Assembly (NCBI RefSeq): GCF_003363755.1
Contig: NZ_CP031396.1
Location: 3,913,001 to 3,977,000 of the forward strand
Direction: 5' to 3'
Source of the DNA: Pseudomonas protegens
GTDB lineage: Bacteria; Pseudomonadota; Gammaproteobacteria; Pseudomonadales; Pseudomonadaceae
Length of the DNA stretch: 64,000 nt
This document shows, piece after piece, positions 49,451-59,800 of this stretch. The translations under genes and the position numbers were made by a program. The notes under the pieces are model-generated. The model did no database searches. It saw only the letters and a program-made list of their open reading frames with translations, and was not told the origin of the DNA. Every line of letters starts with the position of its first letter. The first letter of the stretch is position 1.

Positions 49451-49781
49451 AGTGTCCTCCGGGTGGCTTCGGGCTTGGTGTTGGAGTGCCCTTAGAATGT
49501 GGGTGATGCCGGCGCGAATACTCTGCCATGGCAACCTGCCTCACAAGGGAGCAAATTGCATGCCAGTGCCCCGAGATGGGTTTTCTGCCCCAAAATCACG
49601 CTTTCTGCGGCGGATTTGGCGTAATGCCGGCATTTGGCGCACTGCAATGTAGCGTCTTCTTTGATAAATGACCCGTTTTGGTGCACCTAAAACCTTCTGC
49701 ACATTAATTGGTTAAACCTTGAGCAATTTCCGCTATAATCCGCGCCCCCCTTTTTCGGCTGGCCCAGCGCGCGCAGTTTTC
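49451..49781. other. Divergent regulatory region between glnA and thiI
   Basis: No gene is supported. The region holds the glnA sigma-54 promoter and, near 49676-49692, the dyad TTTTGGTGCACCTAAAA, whose centre GGTGCACC resembles NtrC half-sites. A repeated TGCCGGC/GCCGGCA dyad lies near 49625-49634. Confidence 0.45.
49550..49565 (-). promoter_or_regulatory. Sigma-54 promoter of glnA
   Basis: On the minus strand TGGCATGCAATTTGCT matches TGGCACG-N4-TTGCT very well, with the GG and GC ten bases apart. It leaves a leader of about 90 bases before the glnA ATG. Confidence 0.85.
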
Positions 49782-51236
49782 ATGAAACTAATCGTTAAAG
49801 TTTTCCCGGAAATCACCATCAAGAGCCGCCCGGTACGGATGCGTTTCATCCGTCAGTTGGCCAAGAACATCCGTGCCGTGCTCCGCGATCTGGACCCGGC
49901 CGTGGTGGTCAATGGTGTGTGGGACAACCTCGAGCTGGAAACCGCCCTCAGCGAGCCCAAGGCCCTGAAGGAGCTGACCGAGCGCCTGAGTTGCATGCCC
50001 GGCATCGCGCATTTCCTGCAGGTTGACGAGTACCCGCTGGGCGACTTCGACGACATCGTTGCCAAGTGCAAGCAGCACTTCGGCGAGGCCTTGCCCGGGA
50101 AGATTTTCTCGGTGCGCTGCAAGCGTGCCGGCAAGCATGAATTCAGCTCCATGGACGTGGAAAAGTACGTCGGCAGCCAGCTGCGTCGGCAGTGCGGCGC
50201 CGCCGGCATTTCCCTCAAAGAGCCGGAAATCGAAGTGCGGATGGAAATTCGCGACCAACGGTTGTTCGTGATCCACAGCCAGCACAACAGTATCGGTGGC
50301 TACCCGCTGGGCGCCCTGGAACAGACCCTGGTGCTGATGTCCGGCGGCTTCGACTCCACGGTCGCCGCTTATCAGGTCATGCGCCGTGGCCTGATGAGCC
50401 ACTTCTGCTTCTTCAATCTGGGCGGCCGTGCCCACGAACTGGGCGTGATGGAAGTCGCGCACTATATATGGAAGAAGTACGGCAGCTCCCAGCGGGTGCT
50501 GTTCGTCAGCGTGCCGTTCGAGGAAGTGCTCGGGGAAATTCTCGGCAAAGTCGACAACAGTCATATGGGCGTCATTTTGAAGCGTATGATGTTGCGTGCC
50601 GCCTCAAGCATCGCCGACCGTCTGCACATCGACGCGCTGGTGACCGGCGAGGCGATTTCCCAGGTGTCCAGCCAGACGTTGCCCAACCTGTCGGTGATCG
50701 ACTGCGTGACCGAGAAGCTGGTGCTGCGCCCGCTGATCGCCAGCCACAAGCAGGACATCATCGACCTGGCCGAAGAGATCGGCACTGCCGACTTCGCCAA
50801 GCACATGCCGGAGTACTGCGGGGTCATCTCGGTGAACCCCAAGACCCATGCCAAGCGCCATCGCGTCGAGCATGAAGAGAAAGAATTCGATATGGCGGTG
50901 CTCGAGCGTGCGATCGAGCGGGCCAAGCTGGTGCCGATCGATCGGGTGATCGACGAGTTGGGCCAGGATTTGCAGATTGAAGAAGTCAGTGAGGCGCTGG
51001 CCGGTCATATCGTCATCGACATCCGTCACCCGGATGCCCAGGAAGACGACCCGCTGGAGCTTGCTGGCATCGAAGTACAAGCGCTGCCGTTCTATGCATT
51101 GAACGCCCGCTTCAAGGAACTGGACCCTACGCGCCAGTACCTGCTGTATTGCGACAAAGGCGTCATGAGTCGCCTGCATGCTCACCATCTGCTCAGTGAG
51201 GGACATGCCAATGTGCGCGTTTATAGACCGAGCTAA
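49782..51236 (+). CDS. thiI: tRNA sulfurtransferase ThiI
   Basis: The 484-residue protein makes 4-thiouridine at tRNA position 8 and provides sulphur for thiazole synthesis. Order of parts: ferredoxin-like N-terminus and THUMP domain (about 60-165), PP-loop adenylation domain with LVLMSGGFDSTVAAYQ, and a C-terminal rhodanese domain with persulfide Cys457 in LLYCDKGVMSR. The partner Cys in PEYCGV is present. The start at 49782 gives the usual MKLIVKVFPEITIKS N-terminus; the ribosome site is weak. Confidence 0.96.
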   Translation: MKLIVKVFPEITIKSRPVRMRFIRQLAKNIRAVLRDLDPAVVVNGVWDNLELETALSEPKALKELTERLSCMPGIAHFLQVDEYPLGDFDDIVAKCKQHFGEALPGKIFSVRCKRAGKHEFSSMDVEKYVGSQLRRQCGAAGISLKEPEIEVRMEIRDQRLFVIHSQHNSIGGYPLGALEQTLVLMSGGFDSTVAAYQVMRRGLMSHFCFFNLGGRAHELGVMEVAHYIWKKYGSSQRVLFVSVPFEEVLGEILGKVDNSHMGVILKRMMLRAASSIADRLHIDALVTGEAISQVSSQTLPNLSVIDCVTEKLVLRPLIASHKQDIIDLAEEIGTADFAKHMPEYCGVISVNPKTHAKRHRVEHEEKEFDMAVLERAIERAKLVPIDRVIDELGQDLQIEEVSEALAGHIVIDIRHPDAQEDDPLELAGIEVQALPFYALNARFKELDPTRQYLLYCDKGVMSRLHAHHLLSEGHANVRVYRPS

Positions 51237-51375
51237 GTGCCCGGGGATGTTCGCCTGTGGCTTGCGTCACCGGCCCCCCGACGCCGCCGTCCAGCTGTAA
51301 CGGCCAGGCCTGACTCTATTGTTAATCGCTGCCAGCATTTGTCAGCACACCGAATCCTCTGATCGAGATACACAA

Positions 51376-53196
51376 GTGATCGAAAATCTACGCAACATCG
51401 CCATCATTGCCCACGTTGACCATGGTAAGACCACCCTGGTAGACAAACTCCTGCGTCAATCCGGCACCCTGGAGCGCAACGAGCTCAACGACGAGCGCGT
51501 GATGGACTCCAACGACCAGGAAAAAGAACGCGGTATTACCATCCTGGCGAAAAACACCGCCATCAACTGGAACGGCTACCACATCAACATCGTGGACACC
51601 CCGGGCCACGCCGACTTCGGCGGCGAAGTTGAGCGCGTAATGTCCATGGTCGACTCCGTACTGCTGCTGGTCGACGCTCAAGACGGCCCGATGCCGCAAA
51701 CCCGTTTCGTGACCAAGAAGGCGTTCGAAGCCGGCCTGCGTCCAATCGTGGTGATCAACAAGGTTGACCGTCCGGGCGCGCGTCCTGACTGGGTTCTGGA
51801 CCAGATCTTCGACCTGTTCGACAACCTGGGTGCCACCGAAGAACAGCTGGACTTCAAAGTCGTCTACGCCTCGGCCCTGAACGGCATTGCCGGTCTGGAC
51901 CACACCGAAATGGCTGAAGACATGACCCCGCTGTACCAGTCGATCGTCGACAACGTGCCAGCGCCAAGCGTTGACCGTGACGGTCCGTTCCAGATGCAGG
52001 TTTCCGCTCTGGACTACAACAGCTTCCTGGGTGTGATCGGCGTTGGCCGTATCGCTCGCGGTCGCGTCAAGCCCAACACCCCGGTTGTGGCCATCGACGT
52101 CAACGGCAAGCGCCGTAACGGTCGTATCCTCAAGCTGATGGGTCACCACGGCCTGCACCGTGTAGACGTTGAAGAAGCCGCTGCTGGCGACATCGTTTGC
52201 ATCAGCGGTTTCGACGAGCTGTTCATCTCCGACACCCTGTGCGATCCGACTGTTGTCGAAGCGATGAAGCCACTGAGCGTCGACGAGCCAACCGTTTCCA
52301 TGACCTTCCAGGTCAACGACTCGCCATTCTGCGGTAAAGAAGGCAAGTTCGTGACCAGCCGTAACATCAAGGAACGTCTGGACAAAGAGCTGCTGTACAA
52401 CGTTGCTCTGCGCGTTGAAGAAGGCGACTCGGCTGACAAGTTCAAGGTCTCCGGCCGTGGTGAGCTGCACCTGTCGGTACTGATCGAAACCATGCGTCGC
52501 GAAGGCTTCGAGATGGGCGTTGGCCGTCCTGAAGTGATCATCCGTGAAGTGGATGGTGTGAAGCAGGAACCGTTCGAAAACGTCACCATCGACATCCCTG
52601 AAGAATCCCAGGGCAAGGTCATGGAAGAGATGGGCCTGCGTAAGGGCGACCTGAGCAACATGGTTCCGGATGGCAAGGGCCGTGTACGCCTGGAATACAA
52701 CATTCCAGCCCGTGGTCTGATCGGTTTCCGTAACCAGTTCCTGACCCTGACCAACGGCGCAGGCATCCTGACCTCGATCTTCGATCGCTACGCTCCGATG
52801 AAGTCCGGCCACATGTCCGGCCGTCAGAACGGCGTCCTGGTATCGGTAGAAACCGGCAAGGCCCTGACCTACTCCCTGGAAACCCTGCAGGCGCGCGGCA
52901 AGCTGTTCGTCGAGCACGGCCAGGAAATCTACAACGGTCAGATCGTCGGTCTGAACAGCCGTGACAACGACCTGGGCGTCAACCCTACCAAGGGCAAGAA
53001 GCTCGACAACATGCGTGCTTCGGGTAAAGACGAAACCATCGCCCTGGTTCCACCTGTTCGCTTCACCCTGGAACAGGCTCTGGAATTCATCCAGGACGAC
53101 GAGCTGTGTGAAGTGACTCCTAAGTCCATCCGTCTTCGCAAGAAGATCCTGGACGAAGGCGAGCGTACCCGCGCTGCCAAGAAAGCCAAGAACTGA
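51376..53196 (+). CDS. typA: Ribosome-associated GTPase TypA/BipA
   Basis: The 606-residue translational GTPase has G1 AHVDHGKTT, G3 DTPGHAD, G4 NKVD and the EF-G-like domains III and V, then the TypA-specific C-terminal domain (about 480-606). It binds the ribosome and helps assembly and stress responses. The start is the GTG at 51376 (VIENLRNIAII, read as Met); frames from 51319 add residues not found in the family. A strong terminator follows. Confidence 0.97.
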   Translation: MIENLRNIAIIAHVDHGKTTLVDKLLRQSGTLERNELNDERVMDSNDQEKERGITILAKNTAINWNGYHINIVDTPGHADFGGEVERVMSMVDSVLLLVDAQDGPMPQTRFVTKKAFEAGLRPIVVINKVDRPGARPDWVLDQIFDLFDNLGATEEQLDFKVVYASALNGIAGLDHTEMAEDMTPLYQSIVDNVPAPSVDRDGPFQMQVSALDYNSFLGVIGVGRIARGRVKPNTPVVAIDVNGKRRNGRILKLMGHHGLHRVDVEEAAAGDIVCISGFDELFISDTLCDPTVVEAMKPLSVDEPTVSMTFQVNDSPFCGKEGKFVTSRNIKERLDKELLYNVALRVEEGDSADKFKVSGRGELHLSVLIETMRREGFEMGVGRPEVIIREVDGVKQEPFENVTIDIPEESQGKVMEEMGLRKGDLSNMVPDGKGRVRLEYNIPARGLIGFRNQFLTLTNGAGILTSIFDRYAPMKSGHMSGRQNGVLVSVETGKALTYSLETLQARGKLFVEHGQEIYNGQIVGLNSRDNDLGVNPTKGKKLDNMRASGKDETIALVPPVRFTLEQALEFIQDDELCEVTPKSIRLRKKILDEGERTRAAKKAKN

Positions 53197-53216
53197 GTCT
53201 TTAGTTCCGGCTGAAT

Positions 53217-53253
53217 GAAAACGCCCCCGGTCGCGAGACTGGGGGCGTTTTTT
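53217..53253 (+). terminator. Rho-independent terminator after typA
   Basis: AAAACGCCCCC pairs with GGGGGCGTTTT around a 12-base loop, followed by a run of T, 20 bp after the stop. Confidence 0.92.
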
Positions 53254-53276
53254 TATGCCTGGAGAAAACCTGTTCA

Positions 53277-53423
53277 TGTAGCCGCTGCCGAGCAGCGCGA
53301 GGCTGCGACCGGCTGCAAAGCAGCCGCAAGACGGCCATTGCAGCCGTTCAGGCATTACGCGCCACTTGGATTTACGGCCGCTGCGCAGCCGGTCGCAGCC
53401 TCGCAAGCTCGGCAGCGGCTACA
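53277..53423. repeat. Long inverted repeat with 40-nt arms
   Basis: The left arm 53277-53316 and right arm 53385-53423 match over about 38 bases with one gap and a short mismatch (TGTAGCCGCTGCCGAGC then GCGAGGCTGCGACCGGCTGC). The spacer is about 68 bp. It shares the GTAGCCGCTGCCG outer end with the repeat at 35795-35899. Confidence 0.85.
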
Positions 53424-53453
53424 GCAGTGGTAGTAGCGGTGAGGCGCGGCGGC

Positions 53454-53894
53454 TCAGAAACGTTCCAGGGTTCGACTGCTGGTATTGGTCGGGCGCTCCT
53501 GGGGCTTGGGCTTGTAGGCGCAGTAGCCCGGGCGCGGGCCGATCTTCGGGTGGTTGCGGCAGGTGTCCGGGCGCTTGTCATAAATGGTGCACAGGCGGCT
53601 TTTACGATCCAGATACAGGCAGTCGTTGTTGCTCATGCGCTGCAAGGTGAAGATTTCCGACTTCTGGTTGTAGCGCTCGACGATGCCTTCTTTCTGCAGG
53701 CGCTTGGCAATGTTCTTCGCCGGTTCGCCGCGCTCGAATTCGTCGACGATACCAATGCGGATCAGGTCCTTGATCTTCACTTCCACCGGCAGGGTGCAGC
53801 AGCTGGACATGCAGGAACCGCACATGGGCGCGGAGTATTTGGCCCAGGTATCGAGACGGTCGATTTCCGCGGCAGCGATCAGGTTGGACTTCAT
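53454..53894 (-). CDS. YkgJ-family cysteine-cluster protein
   Basis: This 146-residue protein contains the Zn/Fe-binding cysteine cluster: CGSCMSSCC (about 26-34), then LYLDRKSRLCTIYDKRPDTCRNHP. The cysteine pattern is that of the YkgJ (CxxCxxxCC) family, whose members are thought to bind a metal or an iron-sulphur cluster; no reaction is established. The ATG at 53894 is taken as the start; a TTG lies one codon upstream. The right-hand neighbour glgP is divergent, and typA is convergent behind the inverted repeat. Confidence 0.85.
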   Translation of the reverse strand: MKSNLIAAAEIDRLDTWAKYSAPMCGSCMSSCCTLPVEVKIKDLIRIGIVDEFERGEPAKNIAKRLQKEGIVERYNQKSEIFTLQRMSNNDCLYLDRKSRLCTIYDKRPDTCRNHPKIGPRPGYCAYKPKPQERPTNTSSRTLERF

Positions 53895-54163
53895 CAAGGT
53901 GGTTTTTCCGGCATGTTCCAGGGCGCGCGATCATACCGGGACTGGTGGATTTTTGAACGACTTTAGGTCGGATTTTTCTTGTCTGCCTTGCGATTAGTCC
54001 CTGGCGGCACGGCATCTGCATCTTTTTCCCCCGCAGGCGCGCAAGGCTCTCTCGTGAGTCGAGCCATTTGAGACAGCGCCGAACCAGAGCCTTCGCTCCG
54101 TGTCAGACCGACTAGGCTCAGACCATTCCATGCTCACTGTGTATCTCGTCAGAGGTCGTATCG

Positions 54164-56614
54164 ATGACTCAGGAATCCCTTGTTCGTGACGCTGAGGTGG
54201 CCGCCTTTCGCGAAGCCGTCTTGACCAAACTCACCTACGCGGTTGGCAAAGACCCGGATCACGCCTTCGACCACGACTGGTTCGAGGCCATTGCCCTGGC
54301 GGCACGGGACCATATGGTCGATCACTGGATGGATCACACGCGACAGATGTACCGCAAGGGTCAGAAGCGGGTGTATTACCTGTCCCTGGAGTTCCTGATC
54401 GGTCGCTTGCTGTTTGACAGCCTGAGCAATCTTGGCCTGCTGGACGTGGCCCGCGAGGCCCTCACCGATCTGGGGGTGGACCTGGAACGCATCCGCCTGC
54501 TGGAGCCCGATGCGGCCCTGGGCAATGGTGGCCTGGGGCGCCTGGCGGCGTGTTTCATGGAGAGCATGTCGACCCTGGGCCTGGCCGGTCACGGCTACGG
54601 TATCCGTTACGAGCACGGCCTGTTCCGCCAGGCGATTGTCGACGGCTGGCAGCAGGAGCAGACCGAACACTGGCTGGATTTCGGCAATCCCTGGGAGTTC
54701 GAGCGCCCCGAGGTGATCTACTCCATCGGCTTTGGCGGCAGCGTCGACAGCGTGACCGACGAAGCGGGCAACATTCGCCAGGTCTGGCGGCCGGCGGAGA
54801 TCGTCAGGGCGGTGGCCTACGACACTCCAGTGGTGGGCTGGCGTGGGGCCAGCGTCAACACCTTGCGTCTGTGGCGGGCCCGGGCCATGGAGGATTTGCA
54901 CCTGGAGCGTTTCAACGCCGGTGACCACCTGGGGGCGGTGGCGGAAGTGGCCCGGGCCGAGAGCATCTCCCGGGTGCTGTACCCGGCCGACAGCACCGAG
55001 GCGGGCCAGGAACTGCGTCTGCGCCAGGAGTACTTTTTCGTCTCGGCGTCGTTGCAGGATTTGCTGCGGCGCCACAAGAACATGCACGACTCGGTGCTCA
55101 GCCTCGGCGAGCACGCGGCCATCCAGCTCAATGACACCCACCCGTCGATTGCCGTGGCCGAGCTGATGCGCCAATTGGTGGACCTGCACGGCATCGCCTG
55201 GGATGCGGCGTGGCAGATCACCGTGGACACCCTGGCCTACACCAACCACACCCTGTTACCCGAGGCCCTGGAAACCTGGCCGGTGGGCCTGATGGAACGC
55301 ATGCTGCCGCGGCACATGCAGATCATCTATCTGATCAACGCCCAGCACATCGACTCATTGCGGGCCAAGGGCCTGCATGATTTCGACGTGCTGCGGGCCG
55401 TGTCGCTGATCGAGGAAGACAACGGCCGCCGGGTGCGCATGGGCAACCTGGCGTTCCTCGGCTCCCACAGCGTCAATGGCGTGTCCGGCCTGCACACCCA
55501 GTTGATGCGCAGCACGGTGTTCTCCGAGCTGCACAAACTGTACCCGGAGCGGATCAACAACAAGACCAACGGCATCACCTTCCGCCGCTGGCTGTATCAG
55601 GCCAACCCGCAACTGACCGAAATGCTGGTGGACGTCCTGGGCCCCGAGCTGCTGGACAATCCCGAGGCGCTGCTACTGGGGCTGGAACCCTTCGCCGAGA
55701 AAGCCGCCTTTCGCAAGCAGTTCGCCGAACAGCGGCTGCACAGCAAGCGTGCTTTGGCGGCGATCATCCATGAGCGCCTGGGCATCGCGGTCAACCCGGC
55801 GGCGCTGTTCGATGTGCAGGTCAAGCGTATTCACGAGTACAAGCGCCAGTTGCTCAACCTGCTGCATACCGTGGCGCTGTACCAGGCGATCCGCGCCGAG
55901 CCGGAAACCGATTGGGTGCCCCGGGTGAAGATCTTTGCCGGCAAGGCGGCCGCCAGTTATCACCAGGCCAAGCTGATCATCAAATTGACCAACGACATCG
56001 CCCGTACGGTGAACAGCGACCCGACTGTACGTGGCTTGCTCAAAGTGGTGTTCCTGCCCAACTACAACGTCAGCCTGGCGGAAAGCATCATTCCCGCCGC
56101 CGACCTGTCGGAGCAGATCTCCACCGCCGGCTTCGAGGCTTCGGGCACCAGCAACATGAAGTTCGGCCTCAACGGCGCCCTGACCATCGGCACCCTGGAT
56201 GGTGCCAACGTCGAAATGTGCGAGCAGGTGGGCGCCGAACACATGTTCATCTTCGGTCTCAGCGCCCAGCAGGTGGAGGCGCGCAAGCGCAATGGCGAAT
56301 TCAGCGCGGTGCCGGATATCGCCGCCTCCCATCGGCTCAGCGATGTGCTGCAGGCGATTCGTGGCGGGGTGTTCTCCCCGGATGATCCGTCGCGTTACAC
56401 CGGGCTGATCGATTCGCTGATCGACTACGACCGGTTCCTGGTCTGCGCCGATTTCGATGCCTACTGGAGTGCCCAGGCTCGGGTCGAGGAGCGTTGGCAC
56501 GACGCCAAGGAATGGTGGCGTTCGGCGGTGCTCAACACGGCGCGCATGGGCTGGTTTTCTTCGGACCGGACCATCCGTGAATACGCCACGCAGATCTGGA
56601 AGGCGCTGGAGTGA
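54164..56614 (+). CDS. glgP: Glycogen/starch/alpha-glucan phosphorylase
   Basis: The 816-residue enzyme releases glucose-1-phosphate from glycogen. The N-terminal half has YYLSLEFLIGRLL and ALGNGGLGRLAACFMESM; the C-terminal half has QVKRIHEYKRQLLN and the PLP-lysine block EASGTSNMKFGLNGALTIGT. It is close to full family length. The start at 54164 fits; no other glycogen gene is in the window. A 270-bp gap without genes lies upstream, between it and the divergent YkgJ gene. Confidence 0.96.
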   Translation: MTQESLVRDAEVAAFREAVLTKLTYAVGKDPDHAFDHDWFEAIALAARDHMVDHWMDHTRQMYRKGQKRVYYLSLEFLIGRLLFDSLSNLGLLDVAREALTDLGVDLERIRLLEPDAALGNGGLGRLAACFMESMSTLGLAGHGYGIRYEHGLFRQAIVDGWQQEQTEHWLDFGNPWEFERPEVIYSIGFGGSVDSVTDEAGNIRQVWRPAEIVRAVAYDTPVVGWRGASVNTLRLWRARAMEDLHLERFNAGDHLGAVAEVARAESISRVLYPADSTEAGQELRLRQEYFFVSASLQDLLRRHKNMHDSVLSLGEHAAIQLNDTHPSIAVAELMRQLVDLHGIAWDAAWQITVDTLAYTNHTLLPEALETWPVGLMERMLPRHMQIIYLINAQHIDSLRAKGLHDFDVLRAVSLIEEDNGRRVRMGNLAFLGSHSVNGVSGLHTQLMRSTVFSELHKLYPERINNKTNGITFRRWLYQANPQLTEMLVDVLGPELLDNPEALLLGLEPFAEKAAFRKQFAEQRLHSKRALAAIIHERLGIAVNPAALFDVQVKRIHEYKRQLLNLLHTVALYQAIRAEPETDWVPRVKIFAGKAAASYHQAKLIIKLTNDIARTVNSDPTVRGLLKVVFLPNYNVSLAESIIPAADLSEQISTAGFEASGTSNMKFGLNGALTIGTLDGANVEMCEQVGAEHMFIFGLSAQQVEARKRNGEFSAVPDIAASHRLSDVLQAIRGGVFSPDDPSRYTGLIDSLIDYDRFLVCADFDAYWSAQARVEERWHDAKEWWRSAVLNTARMGWFSSDRTIREYATQIWKALE

Positions 56615-56748
56615 GGCGTTTGGGAGAATTCTCGAACTGTGCATAAGGCCCAACGTTTGTTGGGTCGGGTCGATATACTGAGCGCCGATTTTATCTCCCG
56701 GATGGTGTCTTTCGGGCCACGCTCGGCTTCCAATCGGGGACAGACCTG

Positions 56749-56797
56749 CGCTGGCAAGCCGGCGCCTACAATCTCCGTAGGGGCCGGCTTGCCGGCG
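56749..56797. repeat. REP-type palindrome
   Basis: CGCTGGCAAGCCGGCGCCTAC and GTAGGGGCCGGCTTGCCGGCG form 21-bp arms with few mismatches around a short loop, between glgP and the DUF2339 gene. Confidence 0.85.
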
Positions 56798-56853
56798 AAC
56801 GCGTCAACACAGCTGTACCTGTCCTTTAGTGGACCGCTTAGGGATATCGACAC

Positions 56854-59800
56854 ATGCAATGGATGTTCATGCTGTTGGGGTTGGTGCTGGGGTGGATCGT
56901 TGATGAGTCCATCAGTGATGCCCTGATCGGTGCCCTGCTGGGCCTGGCTGTCGGCCTGGCCATTCGCTTCGGCGCCCTGCATCGCCAGGTTGTCGACCAG
57001 CACCGTGAGCTGGAACAGGCGAAAAAGGCCCTGGCCACCCTGGGCCAGCGTCTTGCGCTGCTGGAAAGCAACGCTAGCCCCGCCGCCGAACCTGCGGCCG
57101 AGCCCCTGGTCAATGCCCCGCTTGCCGAGGCTCGCGCAGGCACGAGCGCCGCGGCGGAACGCGAAGACCTGCCTGAATTCATTCTTGACGAAGTCCAGCC
57201 TGTGGAGCCGGCTGCCCCCGAGCTGGTCTGGGAACTGCCTGCTGCGGTGCTCCCTGCTGCGGCAATCCAAGCCAGCCAGCCGCTGCCGGAGTCGGTCTGG
57301 CAACCCGGGCCCCAGGTGTCGTCCCGGGAGCCAGAGCCAGCTGCGGCCCCTGTGGACCTGCAACCGAACCTGATCGAACGCGCCATCAGCGGTGCGCGCA
57401 ACTGGCTGTTTGGCGGCAACACCGTGCTGCGGGTCGGCGTGGTGCTGTTGTTCCTCGGCCTGGCCTTCCTCCTGCGCTATGCCACCGAAGGCATGGTGGT
57501 GCCCATCGAATTGCGTTATGCCGGAGTGGCGGCCAGCTCCCTGGGCCTCTTGGGGCTGGGTTGGTGGCTGCGGCGGCGCAACAGCAACTACGCCCTGATG
57601 CTGCAGGGCACTGGCATCGCCGTGCTCTACCTGACGGTGTTCGCGGCCATGCGCCTGCACCCGTTGCTCGACCCTTCTGCGGCTTTGGGCCTGCTGGTGG
57701 CCGTGACCGTGTTTTCGGCGATCCTGGCCATTACCCAGGATGCCCTGGGTCTGGCGGCGGCCGCCGCCCTGGGCGGTTTTGCCGCGCCCATCCTGACGTC
57801 CACCGGCGCCGGCAGCCATGTGGCGCTGTTCAGCTACTTCGCCCTGCTTAATGCCGGCATCCTCGGCATTGCCTGGTTCAAGGCCTGGCGCCTGCTGAAC
57901 CTGATCGGCTTTGTCGGTACCTTCGGCATCGGTTTCGCCTGGGGCCTGCGCTCCTATGCCCCGGAGCTGCTGTGGAGTACCGAGCCGTTCCTGATCCTGT
58001 TCTTCCTCATGTACCTGGCCATTGGCCTGCTGTTCACCCGGCGCAAGCTGCTGGAAATGACCGATGCTCCGGCGCACGCCGATCGTCAGGCGCTGCTGCA
58101 CTGGTCCGCACGCAAGGGTGACTACGTCGATGGCAGCCTGCTCTTCGGCCCGCCGTTGGTGGCTTTCGGTTTGCAACTGGCGCTGGTCCGGCATCTGGAG
58201 TTCGCGGCGTCTTTCAGTGCCCTGGCCCTGGGCTTGATCTACATGGTCCTGGCGCGGGTGCTGATGGGTGGTCGCGCCCTGTTGCTGGGGGAAACCTGCC
58301 TGGCCCTGGGGGTGATTTTCGCCAGCCTGGCCATTCCGTTGGGCCTGGATGCGCGCTGGACGTCGGCGGCCTGGGCCGTGGAGGGCGCGGGGATCTTCTG
58401 GCTCGGCCTGCGTCAGCAGCGGCCAATGGCCCGGGCCTTTGCCTTGCTGTTGCAGGCGGGCTCGGCCCTGGCTTTCCTCAGTGAATTGAGTCCCGGGAAC
58501 ACCAGCCTGCTGGCCGGTGCGCCTTTGGGGGCATTGCTGCTCGGTGGCGCGTTGCTGTTCAGCTTCGACCAACTGCGACGGGCCGATAAGTCCTTGCCTT
58601 CGACCTGGGAGCAGGGCATTGCGCCTCTCCTGGCGGTGCTTGGGCTAGGTTTCCTGTATCTGCTGGCGCCCTTGTTCTTCTTCACCCAGGGCACGGCCAT
58701 CAGTTGGGCCCTGGCCGGGCTGGCGACCTTGTGGGTCGGCCTGCGCCTGCAATCGCGGGCCTTCCTGTTCACGGCATTCGGCATCCAGTTGCTCGGCGGG
58801 GCCTTGTTCCTGATGCGCCTGCAAGGGGCGGACGGCGACGCCAGCGCAGTCTTCAGCGCCGGCTGGAGCGGCCTGATGAGCGCCTCGCTGATTGGGCTGG
58901 CGCTCATTGGCGGCATGCTCCTGGCCGCCCGCAATGACATGGTGCGCAAGGACCCGCGCTTGTTGCGGGGGCTGTCGGTGGTGCTGCTGGCGGGCTTGAT
59001 GATGATCAACCTGGCGGTGCTGTTTGTGCTGCCTTGGCGTACTGCCAGCGGGGTCTGGGCCGCCAGCGGGCTGTTGATCATCTGGCTCAGCCTGTACTTG
59101 CAGCAGCGGGCCAGTTTTGTCTTTGGCCTGGTGCTCCAGGTGATTGGCGGCAGCACCTTCCTGCTGGCCGGTTCGGACTGGTATTTCGTGGCGGTGGCGG
59201 ACGCTGCGCGGCCCCTGGCCAATGGCGACTTCTGGACGCCGATGGTCCTGGCTCTGGCGGCGCTGGTAGGGGCCTGGCGCTTGCAGCGGGGCCATCATGG
59301 CTCGGCGTTCGATGCCTTGAGCCTGGGGCGCCTGTCCGACCTGTTGTTGGCCTGGGGTGCTTGCTGGTGGGCCTTTACCTGGCTCAAGGAAGTACTGCGC
59401 TTCGCCCCGGCCCATTGGCAGGCGAGCCTGTTGCTGCTGATCACCGCAGCCAGCGTGCTGCTCTGCGCGCTGCTGGCGGTGCGCCTGCAGTGGAAGTCCC
59501 TGGGCCTGGTGTGCAGCCTGCTGATACCGGCGGGAGCCCTGGTGCTGCTGGCGGCTTGGGCACCGCGTTATCACCCGGCGGCGGATCTGGGCTGGCTGGC
59601 CTGGACCCTGCTGTTCGCCGTGCACTTCTTCAGTCTGCGGCGCCTGGCGGCATGGCTGCCGACGCGGGTCCTGAGCATCGCCCATGTGCTGGGTTGCTGG
59701 CTGCTGCTGGGGGTGTTGGCGCTGGAACTGCGCTACGCCTTGCTGCTGTTGTCCGAGCAGTACAACGCCTGGCGCTGGCTGGGCTGGGCGATCCTGCCGA

